Part shown: piece by piece, positions 43,928-51,732 of the stretch
Layout of the letters: each line of letters opens with the position of its first letter
Numbering within the stretch: position 1 is the stretch's first letter
DNA from: Sphingopyxis sp. L1A2A
Lineage (GTDB): Bacteria > Pseudomonadota > Alphaproteobacteria > Sphingomonadales > Sphingomonadaceae
Direction: 5' to 3'
Assembly: GCF_005502465.1 (NCBI RefSeq)
Contig: NZ_SCOT01000014.1
Span: 1 to 64,000, forward strand
Length of the DNA: 64,000 nucleotides
The notes under the pieces: generated by a model
Seen by the model: the letters and a program-made list of their open reading frames with translations, nothing else
Database searches by the model: none
Told to the model about the DNA's origin: nothing
Made by a program: the position numbers and the translations under genes

Positions 43928-44626
43928 TCAGAGGCTGTCGACGAGCACCAGCTCGGCGTCGTCGAGCGCCTCGACGGTGATCGTCCCGACATCGCGCAGC
44001 GCGATGCCGTCGCGCGGGTCGGCGTCGGTGCCGTTGACGCGGATGCGGCCCTTGGCGGCGACCAGATAGGCATGGCGACCGGCGTCGAGGTCGTAGGAGA
44101 CGCGCTCACCGGCATTCACCGTAGCCGCCGCGACGCGGGCATTGGCGCGGATCGGCAGTGCGTCGGTGTCGCCTGCGATGCCGCTCGCCAGCGTCACGAA
44201 CTGGCCCGAACGATCATTCTGGGGGAACTGACGCGCGCCCCAGCCGGGGTTGCCGCCGCTCTGATCGGGCATGATCCAGATCTGGAACAGCGTGGTTTCC
44301 TCATCCTCCAGGTTGAACTCGCTGTGGGTCACGCCGGTGCCGGCGCTCATCACCTGAACATCGCCTGCCGCGGTGCGGCCGCTGTTGCCCATGCTGTCAC
44401 GGTGGGTGATCGCGCCGGTGCGGACATAGGTGATGATTTCCATGTCGCGGTGCGGGTGCGGGGGGAAACCCGACTGCGCCGCGATGGCGTCGTCGTTCCA
44501 CACGCGCAGCGCGCCCCAGCCCATCCGGCCTTCGTCATGATAATTGGCGAAGGAGAAGTGGTGGCGGGCGTCGAGCCAACCGTGGTCGGCGTGGCCCAGC
44601 GTGTCGAATTTGCGAATGTCGATCAT
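43928..44626 (-). CDS. Pirin family protein
   Basis: The 232-aa bicupin protein has the pirin signature HHFSFANYHDEGRMGWG (residues 22-38) and HPHRDMEIITYV with metal-binding His residues (55-66), then THSEFN. Pirins bind Fe or Cu and many oxidise quercetin-like flavonols. The C-terminal cupin is intact. It is the first gene of a pirin-azoR-DODA series and is divergent from a LysR gene. The gap of 125 nt to azoR leaves room for a separate promoter. Confidence 0.92.
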   Translation of the reverse strand: MIDIRKFDTLGHADHGWLDARHHFSFANYHDEGRMGWGALRVWNDDAIAAQSGFPPHPHRDMEIITYVRTGAITHRDSMGNSGRTAAGDVQVMSAGTGVTHSEFNLEDEETTLFQIWIMPDQSGGNPGWGARQFPQNDRSGQFVTLASGIAGDTDALPIRANARVAAATVNAGERVSYDLDAGRHAYLVAAKGRIRVNGTDADPRDGIALRDVGTITVEALDDAELVLVDSL

Positions 44627-44726
44627 GGCCTTGTCCTTTCTGTCGCGCCGCGCCGTGGCACGATGCCCGGCGGCGCTTCGGTGTTGAGGCCAAGATAGCG
44701 ATTGGGATTGTTTCTAAAATAGCGTA

Positions 44727-44740
44727 GATAGAAATCTATC
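44727..44740. promoter_or_regulatory. Candidate LysR operator
   Basis: The palindrome GATAG-AAAT-CTATC lies in the AT-rich 187-bp region between the divergent pirin and LysR genes. It has the T-N-A dyad form bound by LysR proteins and is the clearest operator candidate for both. Confidence 0.55.
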
Positions 44741-44813
44741 GTTTCCGTAAATGAGGTAATTCGTTGAAGCCAACACCGGCTCAGGGCTACGGTGAGAATG
44801 GAGGAGCACCGGA

Positions 44814-45749
44814 ATGTCGCTGCCCGATTACGAAGGCTGGGCCTGTTTTGTCGCCGTCGCCGATGGTGGCAGCTTTACCGCCGCGGCGACCGCGCTCGGG
44901 ATGTCAAAAGCGAGCGTGTCAAAGGCGGTGACCCGCCTCGAGGCTGCGCTGGGCATCGCCTTGCTCTATCGCAGTTCGCGCGTCGTCACCGTTTCGACCG
45001 CGGGGGCGGGGCTGCTGGGCGAGGCGCAGGCGATGGTGGCGGCGGCGACCGCGGCGACCGAGGCGGCACGCGGCGACCGCGTCGATCTGGCCGGGCCAAT
45101 CCGCCTGGCGGCGCCGATGAGCTTTGGCATCAAGGTGCTCGGCGCGCCGATAGCGGCTTTTCTCGACCTGCATCCGGCGGTCGAGATCGACGTGATGCTC
45201 AGCGACGCGCGCCACGACCTGGTGGCCGAGGGCATCGACCTGGGGCTGCGCATCGCCACGATGGAGGATAGCAGCCTGCTCGCGCGCACGATCGCGCCGG
45301 TGGCGGCGTCGGTACTGGCCAGCCCGGCCTATCTCGATCGGCACGGCATCCCGCGCCATCCGCTCGATCTTTCGGGCCATCGGCTGATCGGCTATGGCCA
45401 CCGCGAGCGCACCCTGCCGCTGCGTTTCCATCGCGGCGAGGAGGAAGCGACGGTGATCCCGACCGGGCCGCTGTTCACCAACAATGGCGATATCATGATC
45501 CCGCTGCTGATCGCCGGCGGCGGCATTGCGGTACTGCCCGATTTCATCGCCGCCGATGCGCTGGCGTCGGGGGCGCTCGTCCGCATCCTGCCCGACTGGT
45601 CGCTGCCGCAGGCCTATCTGCACCTGTTGTCGCCGCCGTCGCGACTGCGCCCGGCGCGGGTGCGCGCGCTGGCCGACTATCTGGTCGATGGGCTAAAGCG
45701 GTCATGCACCGGCGCGCACGCCCAGCATCTGGCGCTGGGGACTGCGTAA
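44814..45749 (+). CDS. LysR-family transcriptional regulator
   Basis: The 311-aa protein has an N-terminal helix-turn-helix (FVAVADGGSFTAAATALGM, KASVSKAVTRLEAALG) and a periplasmic-binding-like effector domain with PIRLAAPMSFGIKVLG. It is of the DsdC/CrgA-like subgroup. It faces the pirin-azoR-DODA genes, so it probably senses a quinone or phenolic compound and controls them. The start at 44814 is preceded by GGAG at a normal distance. Confidence 0.9.
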   Translation: MSLPDYEGWACFVAVADGGSFTAAATALGMSKASVSKAVTRLEAALGIALLYRSSRVVTVSTAGAGLLGEAQAMVAAATAATEAARGDRVDLAGPIRLAAPMSFGIKVLGAPIAAFLDLHPAVEIDVMLSDARHDLVAEGIDLGLRIATMEDSSLLARTIAPVAASVLASPAYLDRHGIPRHPLDLSGHRLIGYGHRERTLPLRFHRGEEEATVIPTGPLFTNNGDIMIPLLIAGGGIAVLPDFIAADALASGALVRILPDWSLPQAYLHLLSPPSRLRPARVRALADYLVDGLKRSCTGAHAQHLALGTA

Positions 45750-45758
45750 AAAATCCGC

Positions 45759-45788
45759 GAATCCGGCGGCTCGAATTTGCCGCGACTC
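45759..45788. promoter_or_regulatory. Two GANTC sites upstream of ctrA
   Basis: GAATC (45759-45763) and GACTC (45784-45788) are CcrM methylation sites that lie 16-60 bases upstream of the CtrA box. In Caulobacter a GANTC site in the ctrA promoter couples expression to replication, so the arrangement here may do the same. Confidence 0.55.
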
Positions 45789-45803
45789 GCGGAGTTCCGC
45801 GGG

Positions 45804-45819
45804 TTAAATCAAAATTAAC
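45804..45819. promoter_or_regulatory. CtrA-binding box
   Basis: TTAA (45804-45807), seven bases, then TTAAC (45815-45819) is an exact match to the full CtrA site TTAA-N7-TTAAC. It lies 126 bases upstream of the ctrA start, which supports autoregulation. The same bases form the imperfect palindrome GGTTAA..TTAACC. Confidence 0.8.
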
Positions 45820-45945
45820 CTTTTCCCTTCATTAGTTTCGTGGTTAATGTTCCGGCAGTCCCGCAACGGGGGTCGTCGGTGGCATCGCAGGATGATCATG
45901 CGGACGGTCGCGGGATCATCGTGGGAAACAATCGAGGGGTGCCCA

Positions 45946-46653
45946 ATGCGCGTATTGCTGATCGAGGACGAGCCGACGACCGCCAAGGCGATCGACACGA
46001 TGCTCACGACCGAAGGCTTCAATGTCTATACCACCGATTTGGGTGAAGAAGGCTTGGACCTGGGCAAGCTCTATGATTACGACATCATCCTGCTCGACCT
46101 GAACCTGCCCGACATGCACGGCTATGACGTGCTGAAAAAGCTCCGCACCGCGAAAGTGCAGACGCCGGTGCTGATCCTGTCGGGCATTTCCGAAATGGAT
46201 TCAAAGGTGCGTTCGTTCGGCTTTGGCGCCGACGATTATGTCACCAAGCCGTTCCACCGCGACGAACTTGTCGCCCGCATCCATGCGGTCGTCCGCCGAT
46301 CGAAGGGCCACAGCCAGTCGGTCATCAAGACCGGCAAGCTGGCGGTCAATCTGGACACCAAGACGGTCGAGGTCGATACGACCCGCGTGCATCTGACCGG
46401 CAAGGAATATCAGATGCTCGAGCTGCTGTCGCTGCGCAAGGGCACGACGCTGACCAAGGAAATGTTCCTCAACCACCTCTATGGCGGGATGGACGAGCCC
46501 GAACTCAAAATCATCGACGTCTTCATCTGCAAGCTGCGCAAAAAACTGGCGCTGGCGTGCGAAGGCGAAAATTATATCGAGACGGTCTGGGGCCGCGGTT
46601 ATGTTCTTCGTGACATCGACGACGAAGGCAATGAGGTGCGCCGCGTCGCCTGA
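45946..46653 (+). CDS. ctrA: Cell-cycle response regulator CtrA
   Basis: CtrA (235 aa) is the alphaproteobacterial master regulator of cell cycle and motility. The receiver domain begins MRVLLIEDE with the phospho-Asp at residue 51 (LLDLNLPD) and KPF-like Lys at [14 protein letters not shown]. The OmpR-type winged helix carries [17 protein letters not shown] and [14 protein letters not shown] with GRGYVLRD. The C-terminal tail ends VRRVA, with the hydrophobic pair used for ClpXP turnover in relatives replaced by Val-Ala. ATG at 45946 has GAGGGG upstream. It is preceded by a CtrA box and followed by a strong terminator. Confidence 0.96.
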   Translation: MRVLLIEDEPTTAKAIDTMLTTEGFNVYTTDLGEEGLDLGKLYDYDIILLDLNLPDMHGYDVLKKLRTAKVQTPVLILSGISEMDSKVRSFGFGADDYVTKPFHRDELVARIHAVVRRSKGHSQSVIKTGKLAVNLDTKTVEVDTTRVHLTGKEYQMLELLSLRKGTTLTKEMFLNHLYGGMDEPELKIIDVFICKLRKKLALACEGENYIETVWGRGYVLRDIDDEGNEVRRVA

Positions 46654-46686
46654 CGCACGGCATATCACATAATTTACCGAGGGAAG

Positions 46687-46719
46687 CCGGCGCGGAGCAA
46701 TCCGCGCCGGTTTTCTTTT
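46687..46719 (+). terminator. Rho-independent terminator of ctrA
   Basis: A perfect 10-bp stem (CCGGCGCGGA / TCCGCGCCGG) with a GCAA loop is followed by TTTTCTTTT. It lies 34 bases after the ctrA stop. The loop is a GNRA tetraloop, and the element has all standard terminator parts. Confidence 0.92.
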
Positions 46720-46760
46720 GGACAAAACCTGGCTTTCGGCGGTTTGCCACCCTTGTTTAA

Positions 46761-46805
46761 GTCGTCACCCCGGACGCTTCGACAGGCTCGGGACAGGCTT
46801 GATCC
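46761..46805. repeat. Degenerate palindromic repeat
   Basis: GTCGTCACCCCGGA at the left shares its sequence with repeat copies at 21845 and 63539, but the rest (CTTCGACAGGCTCGGGACAG) belongs to another common intergenic motif. It is a partial or fused copy with no clear right arm. Confidence 0.5.
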
Positions 46806-46837
46806 AGGTGGCCAGCGCGGCATCGCCGCCGCCCATA

Positions 46838-47299
46838 TTACCGCTTATCCTGCCACACACTGCGCCCGAAATGGCCCTGTTGAGCCGCGCCCAGCACCAG
46901 CCCGGGGCGGCGTGCGGGGGCGGACGGTGGCGGGATGATCTCGAACCCCGCGACATTTTCCGGTGCAGTCGCCCCGCTGCCATGCGCGGTGCGGAGCTGG
47001 CTGGTTTCGACCGGCCGATCGGTTTCGATCCCGAAACGATTGCCCGCGACCCAGCGCACCGTGCCGAGCATCGGTTCGTGCCCGGGCAGGAACACCGTGA
47101 TCCGCTCACCGATATGGAGCGCGTCCGGTGCCTGTCCGCCGATGCCGGTTTCGGACACGTTGCGGATCGTTGCATCGAATTGACCAAGGCGCGCGCAGGC
47201 GAGCGCCGCCTTGACCAGTCGCGACTGGCGCGGCTGGCGCTTTTCGCCCGGGGGAGGGGAGGCAGAAGGAACCTCGGGAATTGACATGGCGCGACCCAT
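46838..47299 (-). CDS. PilZ domain protein with tail
   Basis: The 153-aa protein has a PilZ-like domain in the N-terminal two thirds: QSRLVKAALACARLGQFDAT, then IRNVSETGIGGQ (NxSxxGxxG motif). A central LGTVRWVAGNRFGIETDRPV completes the barrel. The C-terminal 50 residues are Pro/Ala-rich and unstructured. The first Arg-Arg pair of canonical binders is weak, so cyclic di-GMP binding is uncertain. ATG at 47299 or 47287 may start it. It is the second PilZ protein near the GGDEF-EAL gene. Confidence 0.78.
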   Translation of the reverse strand: MGRAMSIPEVPSASPPPGEKRQPRQSRLVKAALACARLGQFDATIRNVSETGIGGQAPDALHIGERITVFLPGHEPMLGTVRWVAGNRFGIETDRPVETSQLRTAHGSGATAPENVAGFEIIPPPSAPARRPGLVLGAAQQGHFGRSVWQDKR

Positions 47300-47403
47300 C
47301 GTTGTCGCCCAACCCCCACGTTGGCCGAAAAATTCATGGTCCCTCCTTGGCTGTAAAGGCAGAAGGTAAATTTTCGTATAGCGTGTTCGGTAATTATTGC
47401 CGG

Positions 47404-48726
47404 TCAGGGCGCGGGCGGGAGCCCGCCGAATGTTACGATGCTTTCGCTGCGGTCGGCCGCCAGCGCCGACACGCCAAAGAAATGATCGTCGACGATCACT
47501 CCGGGCAGCACCAGTTCGCTCGCGGCATCGCCCGCGACCTGGCGACTGTCGGTCCAGTCGAGCGTGTCGGCGCGGCGCCAGTGGACGCGATAGGCGGCGG
47601 CATCCTTGACCGGTGTCCATTTGACCGTCGTGTTCGAGCTGACCGCGCCGTCGATGCTGACGCTGGCGGGCGCGGGCGGCGCGGCCGCCAGCTCGCTGGC
47701 CAGCGCGACGTTGAGCGCGGTGACGCGCGCCAGATAGGCAAAATCCATCTCGTCGACGGTGTCGCCATATTTTCGGCCATTGTCGGTCCGCAAATCCTGA
47801 TGCTGGTGATCATAATCCTCGATCCCGACGGTGAAGCGGATCGCCGGATAGCCGAGTTCGAGCGCCGGCAGATGGTCGCCGCCGCGGCGAAAGCGGTCGG
47901 GGCGGCGCACCGCCAGCACCTCGAGTCCGATCGCCGGGCTTTGCTCGCCCGCCCGGATCGCCGCCTTGGCCAGTGCGCGCGACGGGCCGTCGTCCTCGCC
48001 GCCGATGCCGCGCCGCGCCAGCTGCGCCGCCAGATCCTCCGACGCGCGGATGCCCTCGCTGAACACCCGCACCCGATGGGCGACGATCGTGCCGTCGGTT
48101 CCGTGCACGCCGCCGACGATGTCGTTGTTCAGCATCGCCGCGACCGGCCAATTCTGCGCCTTGGCGTGCTTGGCCAACAGGCGGCCGCCCCACAATCCCT
48201 GCTCCTCGCCTGACAGCAGCGCATAGACGATCGTCGCGCGATGCTGCTGCTTCGACAGCAGCCGCGCCGCCTCGATCACCAGCGCGGTGCCCGACGCATC
48301 GTCGTTGGCGCCGGGGGCGTCGGCGGTGAAATTCATCGGGTCGCTGACACGGCTGTCGATATGCCCCGCGATGATGATGACATGCGCGGGGTCGCCGGTG
48401 CCTTTCTGGATCGCCAGCACATTTTCGACAATGACGCCGTCCGGCGCGCGCGGCCCGTCAAAGCGATCGGCGATCCGTTCGATGGTCAGGCAACCGCCGC
48501 AAGCCTTGGAAATCCGTCCGAACTCGGCCGCGCCCCAGTTGCGCGCGGCGCCGATGCCGCGTTTCGGATCGGTCGTCGACGACAGCGTGTGGCGGGTGCC
48601 GAACGACACCAGCTTTTCGACGTCGGCTTTCAGGCGCGCGGGATCGGCGGCGGGGGTTTCGTCCTTCGCGTGCGCCGCAACGGGCGCGGCGAGGAGCAGG
48701 GCGGCGAGCAGGCTGTGTTTGATCAT
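47404..48726 (-). CDS. Secreted M28 family metallopeptidase
   Basis: The 440-aa protein begins with a signal peptide (SLLAALLLAAPVAAHA). The M28 domain carries zinc ligands in IAGHIDSR, APGANDDASGTALVIEAAR, and LSGEEQGLWGGR (catalytic Glu). The C-terminal 90 residues (PASVSIDGAVSSNTTVKWTP, then YRVHWRR) look like a fibronectin type III domain. Such enzymes remove N-terminal residues from peptides in the periplasm or outside. The gene is a single unit before the secreted-protein cluster. Confidence 0.92.
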   Translation of the reverse strand: MIKHSLLAALLLAAPVAAHAKDETPAADPARLKADVEKLVSFGTRHTLSSTTDPKRGIGAARNWGAAEFGRISKACGGCLTIERIADRFDGPRAPDGVIVENVLAIQKGTGDPAHVIIIAGHIDSRVSDPMNFTADAPGANDDASGTALVIEAARLLSKQQHRATIVYALLSGEEQGLWGGRLLAKHAKAQNWPVAAMLNNDIVGGVHGTDGTIVAHRVRVFSEGIRASEDLAAQLARRGIGGEDDGPSRALAKAAIRAGEQSPAIGLEVLAVRRPDRFRRGGDHLPALELGYPAIRFTVGIEDYDHQHQDLRTDNGRKYGDTVDEMDFAYLARVTALNVALASELAAAPPAPASVSIDGAVSSNTTVKWTPVKDAAAYRVHWRRADTLDWTDSRQVAGDAASELVLPGVIVDDHFFGVSALAADRSESIVTFGGLPPAP

Positions 48727-48752
48727 ACCGCTTCATGCGGCGTTGTGGCCAT

Positions 48753-48786
48753 AAAGAAAAGCCCCTCCCCGGCAGGGGAGGGGCTT
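48753..48786 (-). terminator. Rho-independent terminator
   Basis: A 12-bp perfect stem (AAGCCCCTCCCC / GGGGAGGGGCTT) with a GGCA loop lies between 48759 and 48786. Read on the minus strand it is followed by TTTTCTTTA. It terminates the unknown secreted protein gene that stops at 48792. Confidence 0.9.
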
Positions 48787-48791
48787 CAAGG

Positions 48792-49334
48792 TCAGCGCAG
48801 GCCCGAGAAACGGATGTCCTGCACGCGGCCATAACGGATGTCACAGGTGAATTTACCCTGGTCGTAGTAACCGCCACGGCCCCAGCGGCCGCCGTAACCG
48901 TCGCGGACGACGACGCGGCCCTTCACCTTATACCCGTCGCGCTTGCGATCGATGCTCGTCACCTGGGTGACGTCGGTGCTGCCATAGCGGCGGCTGCCGC
49001 GTTCGACCGCGTTCACGCACTGGTTCACCGCGCTGCGGCTGTTGCCATAGCGGTTATAGTCATAGCCATAGCCGTAACGCGGGTCGTCATAGCGGCCACG
49101 ATAACGGTCGTCGTAGCGATAGCGGTCGTCATAACGGTCATAGCGGTCGTTGTTGCCGCTCGACAAAATCGCGGCGAGGCCGCCGAGCACGACGGCGCCG
49201 GCGATCACTTCGCCCGCACTGATCCCGTCGCGGTCGTACCGGTCGCGGGCGGCGGCGGGCGCGGCGCTCATCAACATCGCGCCAGCGGTGGCCGCACCAA
49301 TTGCGGCCTTGGTCAGGTTGGTCTTGATAGCCAT
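48792..49334 (-). CDS. Secreted Arg/Tyr/Asp-rich protein
   Basis: This 180-aa protein has a clear signal peptide (AAIGAATAGAMLMSAAPAAA) followed by the shared GISAGEVIAGAVVLGGLAAILS segment (possible membrane or Gly-zipper helix). A charged repetitive linker is rich in Arg, Tyr and Asp (DRYDRYDDRYRYDDR). A C-terminal domain with two Cys residues (CVNAVERG.., FTCDIRYGRVQDIRF) follows. It resembles the next gene in plan and in the C-terminal domain and is probably its paralogue. Such proteins are common and uncharacterised in sphingomonads. Confidence 0.8.
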   Translation of the reverse strand: MAIKTNLTKAAIGAATAGAMLMSAAPAAARDRYDRDGISAGEVIAGAVVLGGLAAILSSGNNDRYDRYDDRYRYDDRYRGRYDDPRYGYGYDYNRYGNSRSAVNQCVNAVERGSRRYGSTDVTQVTSIDRKRDGYKVKGRVVVRDGYGGRWGRGGYYDQGKFTCDIRYGRVQDIRFSGLR

Positions 49335-49473
49335 GGTTCGGTCTCCTTCAGGCGCAGGCAGCAGCGTTGCAGCCTGTTGGAGACGGTTTAGCGATTCGCG
49401 GGTGACGCGGTGCTGAACCCGTCGCTTATCTGGCGTTCAGCCTTGGTTTTGCCGGGGTTCAGCTTCAACACGA

Positions 49474-49505
49474 AGGGCCGCCCCACCCAAAGGTGACGCG
49501 GCCCT
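49474..49505 (-). terminator. Hairpin downstream of the second secreted protein gene
   Basis: Arms AGGGCCGC (49474-49481) and GCGGCCCT (49498-49505) with an inner CACC/GGTG stem form a strong hairpin 30 bases past the stop at 49535. No T-run follows on the minus strand, so it is either a terminator of Rho type or a 3'-end stabiliser. Confidence 0.6.
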
Positions 49506-49534
49506 GCGTTAAGCTGTTGATGAAGCGGCGAGGT

Positions 49535-50080
49535 TCAGCCGAAATTGACGTCGACGACGCGGCCGTTTCGATAGCTGCACCCGAAACTGCGAACCTCGCC
49601 GCCCAGCCGCGACGCGGTGCCGGTGACGTACCAGCCGCCGTTGTTCGCTTCGGTGCCGTCGATGCGATCGACGCGCGCGTCGTCGCCCATTTCGGCCTCG
49701 ACCGCCCAGCTGCACGCATCGGCGGCGCGGGTCTGGGCATCGCCATTGCCATAGGGGCGCGTGTCGCCGGCTTCCGGACGGTCGTCGACCGGCGGCACAT
49801 AATCGCCGTCGCGCTGCTCATAGCGCTGGTCGTCGCGATACGGCGGATCGTAACGATAGTCGGGCGCGCGCTCGCGCTTGTTCTTGCTCGCAGCGCCGGC
49901 GATCGCGGCGATGGTGCCGATGATCAGCAGGCCGCCGAGCACGTCGCCGGTGCTGATGCGGTCGTGATGGCGATGACCCCAGCCGCCATGGCGCTGGCGC
50001 GCTTCGGCGGGGACGGCGCTGATCCCCACCGAGGTGACGACGACGGCGGCAGCGGCGGCAAGGCTGGTGAATTTACGCAT
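49535..50080 (-). CDS. Secreted protein, paralogue of 48792-49334
   Basis: The 181-aa product has a signal peptide (SLAAAAAVVVTSVGISAVPAEA), then HGGWGHRHHDRISTGDVLGG and LLIIGTIAAIAGAASKNKR, a hydrophilic Asp/Tyr/Arg-rich stretch and a C-terminal domain with two Cys (ACSWAVEAEMG, FGCSYRNGRVVDVNF). The overall plan matches the neighbouring 180-aa protein: signal, Gly/Ile-rich helix after ISTGDV/ISAGEV, charged linker, Cys domain ending in GRVxDxxF. The function is unknown; surface or envelope association is likely. ATG at 50080 has GGGAG upstream. Confidence 0.8.
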   Translation of the reverse strand: MRKFTSLAAAAAVVVTSVGISAVPAEARQRHGGWGHRHHDRISTGDVLGGLLIIGTIAAIAGAASKNKRERAPDYRYDPPYRDDQRYEQRDGDYVPPVDDRPEAGDTRPYGNGDAQTRAADACSWAVEAEMGDDARVDRIDGTEANNGGWYVTGTASRLGGEVRSFGCSYRNGRVVDVNFG

Positions 50081-50199
50081 CGAGGGATACTCCCCAAGGG
50101 CGGGCAATGGATGGTCCCGCCCGCAATGTCGCTGGTCTAGGCCGCCGATGCTTTCGCGCCGCTGAACCGTTGCCGCCGCGCGACGAGGCGAGTCTCGAT

Positions 50200-50236
50200 A
50201 TGGAAAAGGCCCGCCATCGCTGCGATGGCGGGCCTT
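50200..50236 (-). terminator. Rho-independent terminator
   Basis: A 15-bp perfect arm pair (AAGGCCCGCCATCGC / GCGATGGCGGGCCTT, 50206-50236) is followed on the minus strand by TTTTCC. It ends the glycine-zipper protein gene that stops at 50273. Confidence 0.85.
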
Positions 50237-50272
50237 CGGACCAGATACAGGTGACCAGACCTATCGGGTATG

Positions 50273-51115
50273 TCAGCAGGCGCAGCGCGGCTTGGGCCGG
50301 GGCTTCCACTTTTTCTTCGCCACATAGCGTTTCCGCACCGGCACATTTTCATAATAGGTGCGGGTGGTCGTCTCGACCGTTTCGGTCACCACGGGCGCAC
50401 CACCGGTGATGATCGTCGTGACCACGACGCCCGGGGTGTAATAGCCATAGCCGTAACCATAGCTGCTCTGATAATAGCTCGCGCCGCCATGATAAGCGCC
50501 GCGGCTCGACCACCAGGCCTCGCATTTCTTCTTGTCCGACGCGTCGCCGATCGCGGCACCGGCCAGCGCGCCAAGCCCGCCGCCGATCAGCGTGCCCGCG
50601 GTGCGATCACCGCGCCCCGCGATGCGGTTGCCGACGACGCCCCCCACGACTCCGCCGACAACCGCGCCGCCCACTGTACCCCCCCGGCCACAGCGGCGTT
50701 CCATTTCTGCATCGTGGCGCGGGTCGTACCCGCCCCCATGATGGCCGTGATGCGGCGGCGGATAACCCGCGCCATGCCCCTCGACCGTGCCTTCATAGCT
50801 GCCGTCGTACCGGCGGCCGTCGGGCGCTTCATAGCTACCGTTCCAGGTGCCGGTCCAGCGGCCCTCGGCGTCGTAACCCGACACGCGGCGATATTCGACT
50901 TCGCTCGGCACCCGGTCGGCATGGCCGGTGTACACGCGCACGTCGGGATCGGCGGGCGCGCCATAATCCAGCGCCGGGCGCGGGTCGTGATCATAGGATA
51001 CGCCGGCTGCGACATCAGCGGCGGCGCGCGCGTCGATCATCGGCGCTTCGGCATGCGCACGGCCCGCCAGCAACAACGACCCTGCGGCCACCCCCAACAG
51101 AACGAACGTACGCAT
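50273..51115 (-). CDS. Secreted glycine-zipper 2TM domain protein
   Basis: The 280-aa protein has a signal peptide (FVLLGVAAGSLLLAGRAHA), a polar N-terminal half with Tyr-rich repeats (RWTGTWNGSYEAPDGRRYDG), and a Gly-zipper segment VGGAVVGGVVGGVVGNRIAG followed by GTLIGGGLGALAGAAIGD (about residues 155-195). The C-terminal part is rich in Tyr, His and Lys and ends with two Cys (RCAC). Gly-zipper 2TM proteins sit in the outer membrane or periplasm, but the role is unknown. It is the third secreted protein gene in a row. Confidence 0.83.
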   Translation of the reverse strand: MRTFVLLGVAAGSLLLAGRAHAEAPMIDARAAADVAAGVSYDHDPRPALDYGAPADPDVRVYTGHADRVPSEVEYRRVSGYDAEGRWTGTWNGSYEAPDGRRYDGSYEGTVEGHGAGYPPPHHGHHGGGYDPRHDAEMERRCGRGGTVGGAVVGGVVGGVVGNRIAGRGDRTAGTLIGGGLGALAGAAIGDASDKKKCEAWWSSRGAYHGGASYYQSSYGYGYGYYTPGVVVTTIITGGAPVVTETVETTTRTYYENVPVRKRYVAKKKWKPRPKPRCAC

Positions 51116-51246
51116 GTCTAACTCCCTGTTCCCTCGGCCCGAACCGATTGGTTAACAGCTTGTTAGCAAAATTGGCGGCTTTTCGCGAATCCGTTAACCG
51201 TGAGGATTGCGTCCCGATTTGGGTCAGATGGTGCGGGGGGTGGCGG

Positions 51247-51732
51247 CTATGCCAGCGCCCCCGCGATCCGCGCCACCAGCGCCTCGGCCCCCGCCTGATC
51301 GGCGGCCGAAAACCGCCCCGGCAGCGGGCTGTCGAGGTCGAGCACGCCGACCAGCCGATCGTCCGCGATCACCGGGACGACCAGTTCGCTGCGGCTGTCG
51401 GCGTCGCACGCGATATGGCCGGGAAAGGCGTGGACATCGTCGACCCGCTGCGTCGCGCGCAGCCGCGCCGCGGCGCCGCATACGCCCTTGTCCAGCGGAA
51501 TCCGGATGCACGCCGCCTTGCCCTGAAACGGGCCGAGCACCAATTCCTGCCCGTCAAAGCGATAGAAGCCCGCCCAATTGAGGTCGGGGATCGCCTGCCA
51601 GACCAGCGCCGCGACATTCGCCATATTGGCGATGCCGTCGGGCTCGCCCGCGACCAGCGCCGCGGCGGCGTCGCCCGCCTCGGCCCACAGTTCGGCCGGA
51701 TCGGTGGCGGTAAAGGCAAGCGCGGTGGACAT
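51247..51732 (-). CDS. Free methionine-(R)-sulfoxide reductase (GAF)
   Basis: The 161-aa GAF-domain protein matches fRMsr (YebR-like), which reduces free methionine-R-sulfoxide. Three Cys residues at the expected places (residues 85, 95 and 119: AACIRIP, GVCGAAA, HIACDADSR) form the active-site set known from E. coli. LNWAGFYRFDG and LVVPVIADDRLVGVLDLDS match the GAF core. The ATG at 51732 overlaps the stop of the S9 peptidase gene by one base, so the two are co-translated. Confidence 0.92.
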   Translation of the reverse strand: MSTALAFTATDPAELWAEAGDAAAALVAGEPDGIANMANVAALVWQAIPDLNWAGFYRFDGQELVLGPFQGKAACIRIPLDKGVCGAAARLRATQRVDDVHAFPGHIACDADSRSELVVPVIADDRLVGVLDLDSPLPGRFSAADQAGAEALVARIAGALA

